Positions 12,537 to 23,273 of a stretch of DNA of 64,000 nucleotides are shown piece by piece. The notes under the pieces were generated by a model. It ran no database searches, was not told the DNA's origin, and was given only the letters and a program-made list of their open reading frames with translations. How positions within the stretch are numbered: position 1 is the first letter of the stretch; each line of letters opens with the position of its first letter. The DNA lies in contig VWZP01006004.1 in NCBI GenBank assembly GCA_013396995.1, positions 517,645 to 581,644 of the forward strand, read 5' to 3'. This DNA comes from Dicaeum eximium (taxonomy: Eukaryota; Chordata; Aves; Passeriformes; Dicaeidae). Position numbers and translations under genes: made by a program.

Positions 12537-14450
12537 CTGGCAAAGCACACAAAGCAATGGCAGTGATGGGGAAAGAAGAAGAAATGCATTGGCACCAGAA
12601 TGCCCTGCTAGAGCGTGAGTACTCCACACCATCAGGAATTTAAACGCTCTAACGTGACTGTTTATTCTTGGCATGAGTACAGCTTATTTTTCATCTACTT
12701 CACACTGTTAGAGATAAGGAAATGCTATTTTTACGCAAGCTCCTGATATGTTATTTTAAGCATAGCCGTCACAGGCAAGAAGAGACTCTCTTCCAGGCTA
12801 GCAGCTTCTGTTTCCAGAGGGCATTGACAGACCACTCTTAGACAGGAAAATTTCATAGTCTCTCCAATTTTGCCAGCTCCAGGTCTAACAGCAGGGGTTT
12901 GCAGGACACAGAGGTGCCCATATCTGGCAGTGTTTGACACCACTTCAGTCTCGCTCCCTCCCAGGAGGGCAGCGCAGTCCCAGGACAGCAGTGGGCAGCT
13001 GGCTCAGCTCTGTCCCCACCTCTGGGCACTGCAAAGGCTGGAGATCCTACAGCTCTCAGTAGAAGGGGGTACTGTAGGAGAAAGCCAGAAACCATGTTAT
13101 GGTTATGCAAACATAATATGCTATTGAGCAATTTTTTCCTGTCCTTTGTCACAAGCTCTTTGTTACAATCTCTTTCTTCTTCACATCCCTTCTCCCTATT
13201 ACCACTCAATGCACTTTCACAAGCTATTCATCCCTCCCCACTTCAAAATCCCCATTATTAAAACAACAACAAAAATATGTGACAATTATGAAACTACTCT
13301 GCCATTTAGTGCCATGACTTAATTCTCTCTCCTTAATCCACCAGGGTCTTTCATCCCATTCTATCCACCCCTGGAGTATGAGCAACACACTTTGACACAG
13401 GCACTGGTCAGGAAATGTTTTCACTGCACTTTGTGTTGTTTAGGTCACATTCTCAGCTCTTGTTCATCAGTTACATGCCTCCTTGCCCAAAATAAAGTTA
13501 TATAATCAGTAACAAAGGATGCAGATCATATCAAGAATGGGAAAAAGAAAATCTGGGAAGGAGTAACAGTCACACATTAAAGAAGAAACTCAGAGTCAGC
13601 TCTCAGATCAGGGAAAATAAAAACAATACACATTCTTGGATGAATAAATTAGGAAGAGAGATGGATTTAAGCTCAAGAGATGACAGCAGTAAGACAGATA
13701 TTGAACATGAACAGCTTCAAAAAAATTTGCAATACATCTGAATAACTGCATATGTCAGAAATCAGACATACTACACAAATCCTAACAGGATATTGAAAAT
13801 GCAAGTACAAATTAAATGCTAAATGTGGGCTTCAGCTTATAGGACAAAAGAATGTGTGTGTCAGAAATACCATTTATCTTGAGAATTAAAGTGCAAAAGC
13901 CACTTGGTTACTTGAGAGCCACCTCTCCCTCTCTTAGAGAAGTAATGCTTTAGAGCTGCATCCAGAAACTATGAGTAATCACAATGATGGATAGTCCAGG
14001 AACTGTTGGGATATCCCAAAGAAACATGCCCTGGAATGAAATTACAATCTTCCTCAGCTACTCATATTATAATGGCTGATCAGTGTGCATTAGGAAAATA
14101 CACTTCTGGTTTGAATCCAAACCTTGAGTATAAAAGCAAAGCTCTAGTAAATATTTAAGAGAATTTTGAGCTCCAAACTCAAGAGCTGGCAACTAAGTTC
14201 TTTTTTTTTTTTTTTAACAAACAAAACCATCAAAAGATTGTGCAACTCTAAGAGCCCTTAAGGAAACAATTGGGAATTTTTCATAACATGGTATTTCCTT
14301 AAACTGCTGACCACAGGAATGCAAACAGTTCCACCAAACGGAGATTTCTTCATTGGAAACAACTGACAATCTAACCATGTTTCCATCTTTTCCATTCTCA
14401 GCACTCAGCATACAAAACAGATGATATAATAGAATACAGAACTGTCATAC
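12537..14450. other. Non-coding stretch, no gene seen
   Basis: Open frames of 60-118 codons lie near 12.7-13.4 kb on both strands, but they overlap one another and carry no recognisable motif. No splice-supported exon was found. Confidence 0.45.
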
Positions 14451-14485
14451 CAGGGCCACAGGACATCTTTACTATAAATGAGCAC
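14451..14485 (-). CDS. Candidate 35-nt micro-exon
   Basis: The acceptor TTTTGTTAAGTTTCTCAG and donor CTG followed by GTATGA lie 35 bases apart on the minus strand. The phase 0 frame reads VLIYSKDVLWP and leaves two bases, completed by the 12477 candidate to give a tryptophan. Very short exons are uncommon, so chance is more likely here than for the longer candidates. Confidence 0.18.
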
Positions 14486-16724
14486 CTGAGAAACTTAACA
14501 AAAATCTATTTCCTAGGGATTAGAGAGAGAACTTCTGTCTAATTATTTAGCACCTTTGATTAACAAAATTGCAATTTTCTGCTTATTTGTGGAATTTCCC
14601 CTAAATATTGTTAGCATCTCTCTCAACCTGAACCAGACCCCTATCCCCAACCATAACTCAGCATATCAGTAACAAGACTCACTCCCACAGCATTCCCTGA
14701 CAGTAAGGCAGGTGAGGCTAGTGAGACACAAAAACATGGGCTGGTAATCAACTGAGTTACTGAAAGGAAAAGCAATGCTACTCTTTGTACCTTAGAAGAC
14801 ATCCCATGCAAATCTAATGGACAGATTTCCTCACCACCTTCTCCTTTAAGGATTATTTGAGCAATGCCAACTGACATCATGAACACCAAAGGAAGCTGGC
14901 CATGTTTGTGAATCTATACAGCAATGGCACTCAGAACTCACATTCTACAAGAAACTGCACAAGGAGACCAAGTATCAGAGACACCTCAAGGGAAAGGCAA
15001 GACAGGACTTAAAAAGGGACTTAATTTTCCTGACAGATAATTAACAAGTCACCGTCATGGAGAAAGCAATTTACACTCTCTGCTGAACTTCATGCTGTGA
15101 AGAGAGAAATACCGGATAAATGAACGTAGGCAACTGAAAAAACAGAGTATTGTCAGAATTCAGGAAGGCACTAGGAATGGGAAAAGGTGCTACATCAGCA
15201 CCCTGACCAGTACATGTCATTGCAAATTTGCAACTCAATTAAGGCGAGATTTTAATCAGAGCTACAACTGCACTTAATTCTCTCAATTCAAGCTGAAGGA
15301 AAGCAAAAGGAGCAAGTCATAAAAGGAGAACAAAACTGGAATGTGCTACAAAGAGACCAAATTGTTTTCAAAAGGAAAAACCAAAACAAACAAAGTCAAT
15401 GAAAGACAAAGCTTTATGGAGTTAGTTTGCCAAACAAGTCAAGAATTTTGGATAGTAGAAAAGACAGACAAATGTCTAAACTTCAGATAGAGACATAAAA
15501 AGACTTTGCCTGTGTGGAAGTGTTTACAATTCCATGGCAGAGAGATTATTACTCTTGTAGTCAAGGAAACCACTCTTACAAGATTTCAAATTTTGGAATT
15601 CTCCTTTCAAGAGGGAACATAGAAAAATCCTCCATGCTCTTCTAAAAGGAGAATGAATATGGCTCTTATGTCTCAAACACGGCCACAAGGCTTTAACAAC
15701 AAACTGGTTCCAGTGGCTCCTCAGAGGAAGAGGTCACCATCATAAATTAAACATGTCAATACTGCACTTTCATATTCTGAGATCATCGATGATAAAACAG
15801 CCATTACATCCCATAATATTTTCACGTACAAAACCATTTACCAGGAGTTACTAAACCAGTAGGTAAAATTTTCAAGCTAGGCTTTATTTAAATTATTGCA
15901 TCTCTTGATCTTTTCTTTCAAAGGGATGCCCGCTGAACTCTTAAAAGCTGACCTTTCATCACATCACACTGTTGGTCTTGGAGAATTCAACTTTTCTGAA
16001 GTTACAAACATGTGAAACTTCCCCTCCTGTTTAGATGATTCTGAAGCTCTAAACATAAATTATATGAAGAAACAGCTTGATTTAATTATAATAGTAGAGC
16101 AAAACTTATTTTCTATCAGTTTCTATCTTAACTAGATAACAAAACCCCACTTCATCTGATACATCAAAGTGTGGTGAGATTTAGAACACTATTCAAAAAC
16201 TATCTTTTATTTTTATTGCTGTCAACATCCTAAGGAAAAAATATGCACCAAAAACTTTTCAATTTAATCTCCCTGGTGTTGCTAGAGAACCACCCAAACT
16301 CTGCAGACAGTAAAGCAAGGCAGTATTTACAGCACACCATGATTACCATAATTAGAACATAGTAATACCAAGCGATGCAAGAAATTATTTGCTGGTTTTC
16401 ATTAAAATGCATGGTTCATTTTTAATTTTTCCTACAGTCACTGCACCAAGACGCATGTTCAGAATGGCAAGAAACTACCAGGCAAAATTTATGTAACATT
16501 CACACTCAAGCTGAATTAGCATTACAATCACTAGAAGCTTTGGTGCTGGTAAGGAAGCAGAGACTGATTTTAGAAAAATATTACAAATCAAAGCTATCGA
16601 AGAGTAACTTAAAAGCTTTAATCATGGCTTCTGGCTGAAATAAATACATATGAAAATGAAGGTGTTAACTCACATTTACCTTATGGGTTATTGTTTATAG
16701 TTAATACTGGCTATTTCATTTTAC
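14486..16724. other. AT-rich non-coding stretch, no gene seen
   Basis: No exon, repeat or regulatory site could be supported here. Confidence 0.5.
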
Positions 16725-16824
16725 CTTTGTCATCTGATAAACCCCACTAACAAAGGCCCAGCGCTCAACAGTTCGGTGTTGTAAAGAATAGAGTTGCTCT
16801 CTGGCATCTATCTTAATGACATTT
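16725..16824 (-). CDS. Candidate 100-nt internal exon
   Basis: The minus-strand acceptor TTTTTATTCTTGCTGAG and donor AAG followed by GTAAAA bound 100 bases. The frame, entered with one leftover base, is open for 33 codons. It reads NVIKIDAREQLYSLQHRTVE and then RWAFVSGVYQMTK. The residue mix is that of an ordinary globular protein and the length is typical of a vertebrate exon. It fits in frame with the candidates on both sides. I do not recognise the family. Confidence 0.35.
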
Positions 16825-17987
16825 CTCAGCAAGAATAAAAACAGTTTCAGGTGGGGTATTTTAAATACTGCATGACTAAATTTTCACATAAATACAATGT
16901 GAAGCATTCCCACCTAAGCAATGGGAAATGGCACTGTCAGAAATCATCTGAATGGCCTTATCCGACTGCTGGGTACAGTTTTGCATCAGACCTTTTAACT
17001 GGCCTCGGGGAAGTAGTTTCTGCATTATATACCTCTGCTCCCCTTGCTCCCTTCAAATGAGGTGAGGTCCCTGCTGAGACTGGCCTGAGAGAAGGTGTGT
17101 GTTAATATACTGTAATCTACTGCATCTCTCCCAGTAATGGGTATGGCAAACCAGACAAAACACCAGTGGCTAACTGCAGCTCTAAAAAGCCTGTCAAGAG
17201 GAGGCACACAGAGCTCCTTCAGCCTTCCTCACGAAAAATGAAAAAGCATAGCTTAAAGCTGCACCAAATCCATTTAAGCAAAATTATTTTCAAGCTATGT
17301 CCAAGGTTTGGGCAATTGTGAAGAAAAAGACACCTAGCATTTTTCAGCTGCTATTTAATTCCCCTGAATCTTCTGTTCTTCCCCCCTTTACCTTTTTTTT
17401 TCCCCTTTCACTCCACATATATTCTTGTATTCAGACTTCTCAGATTTTAAAATTCTCCTGAAAGAAAAAATACCTTAGATTCCTTTTTAAAAAGAAAATT
17501 AAATATGATGGCCTGGCATGACTCCTTCCTCACCTTTTGTTAACATAGGTTTCCTGCTTTCTTCTCCCTGAGACAAAATCTCTCATTTTCTACCAATCTC
17601 TCAGTGTCAGCTTCAACCCATTAGCTTTTACTGCAGTCTCATTACTGTCCTCTGACCCCATATACTAATGTATAATGGTCATTTTTAAAGCTGCTCTAGG
17701 TTTTCACCAGAAGCCATCCACTCCAATCACTCCTTCCTTGTGGCTGGCAGGATCCCACTCCTAGCAATACACACTCCATCCAAAACACCAAGACTACTAA
17801 TGGCTGTACAAAATCCTACCCATTCATACTACATCAACATGTAAAAAATACACTGAAGTATTCCCAGTTATAACACTGGTATAACAGTAGTGGTCTGCCT
17901 AAGGATACTAAGCAAGGCAAGATTCATATGGATTCTTTGTCTATGCTTTCTCCTATAAAGTAAAAGCAAGACCTGGCACATTCTTAC
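16825..17987. other. Non-coding stretch with decoy splice signals
   Basis: At least three acceptor-donor pairs on the minus strand (near 17033-17079, 17533-17566 and 17710-17762) have an open frame but cannot be joined in frame with the longer neighbours. They show how frequent pseudo-exons are here. Confidence 0.4.
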
Positions 17988-18202
17988 TCTATGTTTAATT
18001 TCTCAGCAATTTTTTTGCAAGCTGCCTTTGTCAGGTCAGTCCTAAAAATGTCCATTCGGGATGTTTTTACTAAGAAGGGATTCTTGTTAAATTGATGCTT
18101 CAACCACCTGAGCAGGCACTGATTCCTTCCTAATCTCACCTTTTCCTTTAATGCTATTTTGGTTTTATTTTGCAAGCCATCAAATCCACAGCACCTCTTA
18201 AC
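17988..18202 (-). CDS. Candidate 215-nt exon, lysine-rich
   Basis: An open minus-strand segment of 71 codons plus two bases. It starts after an acceptor ending GTGAGCACAG and ends at a donor GTAAGA preceded by A. It includes CCGFDGLQNKTKIALKEK, RNQCLLRWLKHQFNKNPFL and DLTKAACKKIAEKLNI. The frame closes at a stop right after the proposed donor, and its two trailing bases are completed by the 16725-16824 candidate. It is basic, and the RWLKHQF part could form an amphipathic helix. The pyrimidine tract of the acceptor is poor. The product is unknown. Confidence 0.3.
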
Positions 18203-20126
18203 CTGTGCTCACAGAGTTTTATCTTTCAGCTCTGAAGCTGAAGGGTTGCTCTCATTCTACTGCAGCCACATTACCTCTGAGCATCCCCAGCAAGGTTACT
18301 GGCATTCTGCAGCACCTTCTGAGACTGTCAAAACTCGCCTCATACTGTGCCTGCAATCTGGAATAGTGGAAATAAAAGTAAAGACCTGCAGCTGAAGTTT
18401 GAGGGGGCTGGAGAGGATTTTCCCCATGCTCCCAATGGTGATTATTGAATTAGCCCAGCTGCATCAAGACACAACAAAACCACCACAAGGAACCTGGGCC
18501 TGACAACAGATGATCAGAAGATGCTTCACAACATATACATCAAATGTATGATATTATTTTCTTCTAGCATTAACTTATGGATAAAGCCAAAGGCTTTATG
18601 ACACCAAATGATTGCTGCAAAGCTAATAATGTACATAAAGATCTTGAAATACTTTTCCTCGTCTCTGAAATACCAAGCCCCTTATTTATTAGATCAAGCT
18701 GTATTTGGAAGTCGAGGTTATGATTTGTTTACAAACTGACCAACTCCACTGGTGAAAGAAAAATATGTTTTCATCAGTATTCATCCTTCTTTATTATGAC
18801 ATTCTAAACAGAAACATTGCCTCTTTATATTATTTTATTTAATCATGCTCATGAAACAGTCAATTCAGCCCCCAAAACTGAGAAAGGATAAAAACCAACT
18901 ACAGTTTTATTTTTTTAAACTCTGTATCTCACTTGTTCACTTTTGACTTCTGGAAAGCTTAATTCAGCCAACCTCCACCCTAACCCATGGGAGCATCTTG
19001 TACTTTCCAGCCATCTGGACTGTATTTACATTACTAAGAAGAAAGTCAAACTTGCTCATGAACAAAGAAAATCTCCTCACTATCTTTCTGTCTTGTCTCC
19101 ATAGTTATGTTTTAAGTTCTTATTTTTTCAAAAAAATTACTGTTCTCCCTGGGGACCTCACTCAATCACCCTCACGAGCTCTACTGATGCCATACAACTT
19201 CTTCTCTTATTATTTCCTAGTGCTGCCTTTAAAAAAAGTTTAAAAAACAGAAATTACTATTTTTTTTCCCTCTGTTTTCACCCTCTCTTCAGAAAAGCCC
19301 TTACAAACAGCATGAAAGTTCATGTATGATGGATTAGGATAGAAGTAATTGTACCAAAGTGTTTATTTAGACAGTAAAAGTGACAGCTTTGCAAATAAAA
19401 TGAACTATTGCCAAACTAAGATCAGAGACAAATTTTAAAAGGAACATAGACAAACATTTACTTTTGAGCTTGTATCCATTTTAATGGCATTCCTCCCGTG
19501 GCAGCAACTGCTGCATCTTGGCTCCTCCAGGAGAGAGGAGCACGCAGCTTTTTTAAAATTGCATTTTCATCAAACTATCTGTGCTGTGACCCCTCTCCCA
19601 ACACTGCTGATCCAGTGCTGAGGAAACTTGAAGAAAAAGCACAAACTGCAGAGGACAAGAAACTACTTCAAACTGGTTTTACTTTCAACCACATGTTCTT
19701 AAACCCCACCTATTTTTTATTTTATCTGAGCTGCAGTGTACATCTGCCTTTTAGTATTTTATAACCCTATTTTTCAGGGCACACTATCTCTTTTGATCAA
19801 AGGTAGTCAACTATAGCTTATCATTAAAAGCTATTTTGCAGATTTACTCTGCTCCACTTGACATGCACCAGAAATCTGCATCAAGTTTAAATGAAAGCCA
19901 GATTGGTGCCATAGTTACATGGAAAATTAATGAAAGCAATGAGCGATGCTTGACATTCAGCTAACTTTTCAACTAGGAATTGAAGAGCTCCAATGCTTTG
20001 CAATGCCTGACCCAAACATCTGACTAATTTCAAATCCTAATTCAGTTTAAAGAGCTAATTTAATACCTGTATAAGGGAAAAATGCCAATGTAGAACTACA
20101 GTTAATATAAATTAGAAAAGACTTAC
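18203..20126. other. AT-rich non-coding stretch, no supported gene
   Basis: Some open frames without starts exist on the minus strand (for example around 18.55-18.72 kb), but their splice signals are poor. No repeats were recognised. Confidence 0.45.
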
Positions 20127-20160
20127 TAGGAAGAAAAATACCTTTCTAGAGGGGTGTTTG
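20127..20160 (-). CDS. Candidate 34-nt micro-exon
   Basis: The acceptor GGTAGTTTTCTTTAAG and donor TTCCTA followed by GTAAGT bound 34 bases on the minus strand. One frame reads KHPSRKVFFFL and would link the 20669 and 17988 candidates. A second acceptor-donor pair only 19 bases away (20180-20204) is incompatible with it, since the intron between would be impossibly short. That shows the signals here are not exclusive. Confidence 0.15.
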
Positions 20161-20668
20161 CTTAAAGAAAACTACCTACCATTGTTTATTTTCAAGCTGA
20201 ACCTCTGAATTTAATTAAACAAAGTGACCCTTCAGAGGCATAATGACTTTTAATGATCATGTCAAGTATCTTCTTGTCTCTTCAGCAGCTCTTCTGGAAT
20301 ACCAAGGAGTAGAAGTTCAATTAGAGATGTATGGTAGGCTGCATACCACAGCCACAGTAAGTTAATTAGAGCAGGAAATACACAGCAGAAAGGTAACAAT
20401 GAATTAAAAATGTAATGAATATGCCCACATGAAAAAATAACTTCTGAAATAACTCACCCAAACACTACCACATTCTGCTTGCTTTCTTTTATAGATGCCA
20501 GTTTCAAAAATGATTCAACATTGTCCCTTCCCAGTTCTTTCCTCCTCATCTCCAAAACTCACAAAAGACCAGCAGTGCAAATAAACATGGTTTGTCATTA
20601 AGAGTAGCTGAAGTGTTGTGAAGATGCAACATACCTCTGCTTCAGGGAAACACAGTGAAATTACTTAC

Positions 20669-20716
20669 CAGAAACAAAACCCCAAGAGATCTGTTATCAG
20701 TTGAGCAATACCTCTA
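20669..20716 (-). CDS. Candidate 48-nt internal exon
   Basis: The acceptor AGTCCTTTTTAG and a consensus donor (CTG followed by GTAAGT) lie 48 bases apart on the minus strand. With one leftover base the frame reads RGIAQLITDLLGFCF and ends after two bases. The peptide has a regular hydrophobic spacing that would suit a helix. The product is unknown. An upstream partner in the same frame was not found. Confidence 0.25.
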
Positions 20717-22370
20717 CTAAAAAGGACTTCACTCCCTCCATTTCAAGCTGTTCAAATTTCCTCAAAATTTGCTATATTTTTTCTTTTTGAAGACATGGAC
20801 AATAAACATTCAGGCAACCCTGAACTTCCTTTTCTTGAGACACAAGCTGAACGTTTTATGCAAACTACTAAAAATAAGTTTTACTTCCAGCAGTGACAAC
20901 TCCTCACAGCTTTAATCAAAGGAATAGCAATCACAGCCTAATGGGCCCTGTTCTCTAGAGCATCCAAGTCAAAAAATTATCAGTAGGAGAATATTCACTG
21001 CAAAGAAGAGAAGAATCTGCCAAGAAGTGGGGACTAATATATTTGCACTTAGTCTGCCTCAATTTGATTTTACATGTTTCTAACAGAGAGAACGAGAAGT
21101 GACTTGATGCTCAGTCTGCAGCTATGGTATGAAATTAGTTTCTAGGGAAACAGGGCAGAATTCAAGGGACAAAATTTCTGTGTTTGTGCTGCTTCTGCAG
21201 CAAACACAGCATCAGCTGCAGAAGGCACATGAAGCAAATCTCCAAACCAAGTAAGGGACTGGATTTTTGGCACCCTGAACCAGCAATTTAACTGGCAGCC
21301 TCGCTGGGGAGGCACTCATCTGTCTGAGGGAGAGCACAAAGGTGTAGGTAGGATACACACAGCTCATGGCCACGGCCAGCCTACTCCTCTCAACTGCAGT
21401 GCAGGCAGAGACACTAAAAATAATACAGCTGGCACTTAATATAGTCTGCTCCTTCATGCATGCAGAGGCTCTGCTGTGACTTTTAGAAAATCTGACTGCC
21501 CACATCTCGCGGTTCCTCTTTCAGAGGAAAAACAAATCTTTAACTAGGGAGGCAGAAAACTTTTCTGTCCAAGAACTCAAAGTGGGTCAGATAAAAGGTG
21601 CTGATTTTCAGGAGAGGCTTCCACACCATGAATACCAAGCAGGCTTCCCTGCTGTGATGAGCACTGGACTTTGGAGAGCATCCCTCCAACTTGATGGCAC
21701 GGGCTGCTCCGGATGCTCTCCCCAGCTGGTGCTGCACCCTACGTGCAGGGATTGCACTCAGGATGCAGACAGGCCAGAAGGGCAGCTACACCAGGGACTC
21801 CACATGATGAGATCCTCCAGGCCAAAATAATCAGAATTCCTTGGAGAATTTAAAACTTCTGAGGTACGTGGTGCACTCTGAAATGAAACATTCCTCCTAT
21901 CAACCAGCCACATAACCCACTGCTTAGCAACAGAGGTTGCACACGTGTACTTGTCTGCAAGAGGGAAAACAATTCTTGTTATCCATCATTCTCACAACAC
22001 AGCAACACAATTTCTCTCTGAGTACACACCGGGTTTGTGGTTTGTTTTCTTAAATTATCTTAAATTCACATTTCAATAGAAATCCAGGTCCCCTCTACAT
22101 TCAATGAAAACTAGATTGTGAATTGAAAATAAAACGTTTCTAAAGCAGTTTCAATACAGGTGTTTGAGTAAGGCTAATTTCAACTTGAGAGGGAACTCTC
22201 CTCAGTTTGCTGTGTCAGTTTGGGCAGTGACAATTCTTTTTGCACAGCTTTCCTTTTCAGAAGGAAAACATCAATGCACCTCAAAACCTCAGTGCTAAGA
22301 GTCTATTTCTAAAATTGTTTGCCTGATGGCCAGAGGTGACAGCCCAGCCCTGAAATCCCAAATACATTAC
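20717..22370. other. Non-coding stretch with long chance frames
   Basis: A strong minus-strand acceptor (TTGTTTTCCCTCTTGCAG, near 21.96 kb) is followed by frames that stay open for 60 codons or more, but no convincing donor follows. A 97-codon frame at 21212-21505 carries no recognisable motif. Confidence 0.4.
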
Positions 22371-22406
22371 CACAGGCTGGGGTATTATTTCCACTATGCT
22401 ATTCCA
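22371..22406 (-). CDS. Candidate 36-nt micro-exon
   Basis: The minus-strand acceptor GATGTGTGTTCTGCAG and donor GTG followed by GTAATG are 36 bases apart. Only one frame is open: WNSIVEIIPQPV, phase 0 to 0. It joins the 23228 candidate in frame but not the 20669 one, so any real transcript would need another exon between. Confidence 0.18.
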
Positions 22407-22507
22407 CTGCAGAACACACATCAATATTCATCTCTATCCATAAATCAATGGAACCTATTTTAGGCACAAAACCTTCAATATAAGTCCTTCTGACCAGCCT
22501 CTCAAAT

Positions 22508-22532
22508 TAATTATGCAAATGCTGTATCAAAG
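22508..22532. promoter_or_regulatory. Clustered homeodomain, octamer and TCF-type motifs
   Basis: TAATTA (22508-22513) runs directly into a perfect octamer ATGCAAAT (22513-22520), and ATCAAAG (22526-22532) follows six bases on. These match well-known core sites for homeodomain, POU and TCF/LEF factors. Individually such motifs are frequent in AT-rich DNA. Three abutting ones could mark an intronic enhancer, which I infer only from spacing. Confidence 0.25.
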
Positions 22533-23227
22533 TGAACAGATAGTTTTTACTTCAAATTTTTAAAATCTGCACAGATACTCTGAAAGGAAAAGAAAGTAAA
22601 TGCCTAATTATACACACTGAATAATCCAGATAATGGCCTGTCACATGCATCATTCCGAATGCAAATCAGAACAATGGTTTTAGCTGTAAACACAACGTGG
22701 AAATATCAAGTAACTTTGATCTTGTCTTGGGCAAGAACACGCTTTCTTAAGATTACCTTCTGTATTCAGTGGGATTTATAGCCATATATATAGAATATAA
22801 TTAAGCATTTTTTTCCTGTTGAATCTCAAAGCCTTTCCTTAAAAATGATATGAGTTATTCCAAAGAGATGAATTTTATTTCTCCAAAGAGAAGGACGCTG
22901 TCTCTTACTGCCCTGCTAGAAACACTAAAAGCAAAAATTAACCTTGTTCACTGCTTTACTCTCATTCAAGCAAAGTGAGACTGATTTTCTATCCAAAATG
23001 CCCACAAAGTGTGGCTGTACCCAAAAGCTTCTGTGCTGAGAAGCACATTCCTTTCTTAAGAGAGGGGAGGAAAGCCATACCCAGAGCAAGCAAGTAACCT
23101 CCTGATGCCTGCTGTGGAAATGAGTCCTAGCCTGCACTCCAGGCATGTTTGGCAGGTTGGATTTTCTTCATTTCAGCCATTTCTTCCTAACACAGCGAGC
23201 AAACCATGCAGAAATCAAGTGACCTAC

Positions 23228-23273
23228 CAAAGGAAGGGCTAAAACTGAATAGATGAGAATGCCCAGGTCAGAC
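23228..23273 (-). CDS. Candidate 46-nt internal exon with strong splice sites
   Basis: The acceptor TTTCCACTGCCTCCCTGGCAG is excellent, and the donor is TTG followed by GTAGGT. With one leftover base the frame reads SDLGILIYSVLALPL and ends on a codon boundary. It links in frame to the 22371 candidate. The hydrophobic peptide could also arise by chance from a pyrimidine-rich opposite strand. Confidence 0.22.

Noticed and set aside
17533..17566. 34-nt minus-strand exon (frame RRKQETYVNK)
   Set aside because: It has a good acceptor and donor, but the better supported 17988-18202 and 16725-16824 candidates join directly and this one breaks the frame from the left exon.
20256..20440. Minus-strand frame with LLWLWYAAYHTSLIELLLL ending in a stop
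   Set aside because: It looks like a terminal exon of a membrane protein, but the acceptor is weak, there is no ATG, and it is incompatible with the neighbouring candidates. AT-rich antisense sequence readily yields hydrophobic frames.
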